Below are positions 40,735 through 41,145 of a stretch of 41,145 bases of DNA, one piece after another. The position numbers were made by a program, and so were the translations under genes. The stretch's first letter is position 1; every line of letters begins with the position of its first letter. This DNA comes from an uncultured Clostridia bacterium (GTDB taxonomy: Bacteria > Bacillota > Clostridia > Christensenellales > Borkfalkiaceae). The DNA is taken from assembly GCA_937912025.1 (NCBI GenBank), contig CALDOZ010000024.1:1-41145 (forward strand). Direction: 5' to 3'. Under the pieces are notes generated by a model. It saw nothing but the letters and a program-made list of their open reading frames with translations. It ran no database searches and had not been told where the DNA came from.

Positions 40735-41145
40735 ATGGCAAGAGAGTTTCCACTTGAAAAATTTAGAAACATAGGAATAATGGCCCATATTGATGCTGGA
40801 AAAACTACTACAACTGAAAGAATTCTTTTTTACACAGGAAAAACTCATAAAATTGGTGAAGTTCATGAAGGTCAAGCTACAATGGACTGGATGGTTCAAG
40901 AGCAGGAAAGAGGAATAACTATAACTTCTGCTGCAACTACTTGCGAATGGAAAGGGTATGCAATTAATATTATAGATACTCCCGGACACGTGGATTTCAC
41001 AGTTGAAGTTGAACGTTCACTTAGAGTTTTAGATGGAGCTATTACAGTATTAGATGCTAAAAGCGGAGTAGAGCCTCAAACAGAGACAGTTTGGAGGCAA
41101 GCTGATAAATATAGAGTTCCAAGAATTGTTTATGTAAATAAAATG
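40735..41145 (+). CDS. fusA: Elongation factor G, N-terminal part (cut by window end)
   Basis: The first 137 residues of EF-G, the GTPase that drives ribosomal translocation. G1 is AHIDAGKTTTTERIL, the switch regions include ERGITITSAATTCEW, G3 is DTPGHVDFT, and G4 starts with YVNKM at the edge (NKxD expected next). AAGGAGG precedes the ATG. The codon use differs from all other genes here: Gly is GGA 7 times, GGT 2, GGG 1 and never GGC, Asp is GAT 6 to 1, and no Thr or Ala codon ends in G; the preceding genes use GGT/GGC, GAC, ACG and GCG freely. It is either foreign or from another genome. The rest lies outside the window. Confidence 0.95.
   Translation, partial: MAREFPLEKFRNIGIMAHIDAGKTTTTERILFYTGKTHKIGEVHEGQATMDWMVQEQERGITITSAATTCEWKGYAINIIDTPGHVDFTVEVERSLRVLDGAITVLDAKSGVEPQTETVWRQADKYRVPRIVYVNKM

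Noticed and set aside
40717..40989. Antisense gene over fusA
   Set aside because: It is a shadow of fusA, whose G1 and G3 GTPase motifs are unmistakable, with a Ser/Phe-rich product and no ribosome site.

Overview
The window is AT-rich, densely coded DNA that fits a low-GC Firmicute, probably an anaerobic gut clostridium. The support is an unlinked-in-type but Firmicute-style rpoB-rpoC-rpsL-rpsG-fusA order, a tyrosine T-box leader, strong AAGGAG ribosome sites, TTGACA/TATAAT promoters with extended -10 elements, a fused IspD-IspF, a GGGtGRT protein beside an Fe-S scaffold protein, and a BspA-type leucine-rich-repeat lipoprotein. Genus cannot be fixed from sequence reading alone.

Layout. 1-1105: 5' part of a tRNA-Ser(CGA) on the minus strand, a small lipoprotein (minus) and a small HEPN-like protein (plus). 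1209-4786: malQ and a GH2 beta-mannosidase-like gene in one operon, closed by a terminator. 4915-7683: DeoR-type regulator, type I phosphodiesterase and an organophosphate-type MFS transporter in one operon; then a PAP2 phosphatase with its own promoter (7721-8374). 8572-9987: a GH4 NAD-dependent glycosidase, facing an AraC regulator (minus). 10942-16583: EamA-like membrane protein, GH141-like beta-helix protein and GH2 glycosidase in one tight operon, convergent with a second AraC regulator. 17567-20846: a 2-hydroxyacid dehydrogenase, a Gfo/Idh/MocA oxidoreductase and an enolase-superfamily enzyme, divergent from that regulator. Together, 8.5-20.8 kb looks like an uptake and breakdown locus for (possibly uronic-acid-containing) plant polysaccharide fragments; that substrate assignment is inference.

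20847-23407: two hairpin terminators, then a strong promoter, a long rod-shaped RNA and a textbook terminator, immediately ahead of a BspA-like lipoprotein. This unassigned structured RNA is the best candidate here for something undescribed. 23493-25201 (minus): GGGtGRT protein and its Fe-S scaffold partner. 25404-28288: T-box leader, tyrS, YigZ family, recX. 28383-31190 (minus): radA, ispDF, rqcP-like S4 protein. 31264-41145: rpoB, rpoC, rpsL, rpsG and the start of fusA.

Points of note in the housekeeping part: rpoB does not follow rplJ-rplL and has its own consensus promoter and long leader; RpoB ends in a 63-residue acidic tail; S12 carries Arg at position 88, a known streptomycin-resistance state; rpsL has its own promoter plus a leader terminator; rpsL and rpsG are separated by a structured 160-nt spacer; and the fusA fragment has codon use clearly unlike everything before it, which suggests either gene replacement or an assembly join near 40.66 kb.
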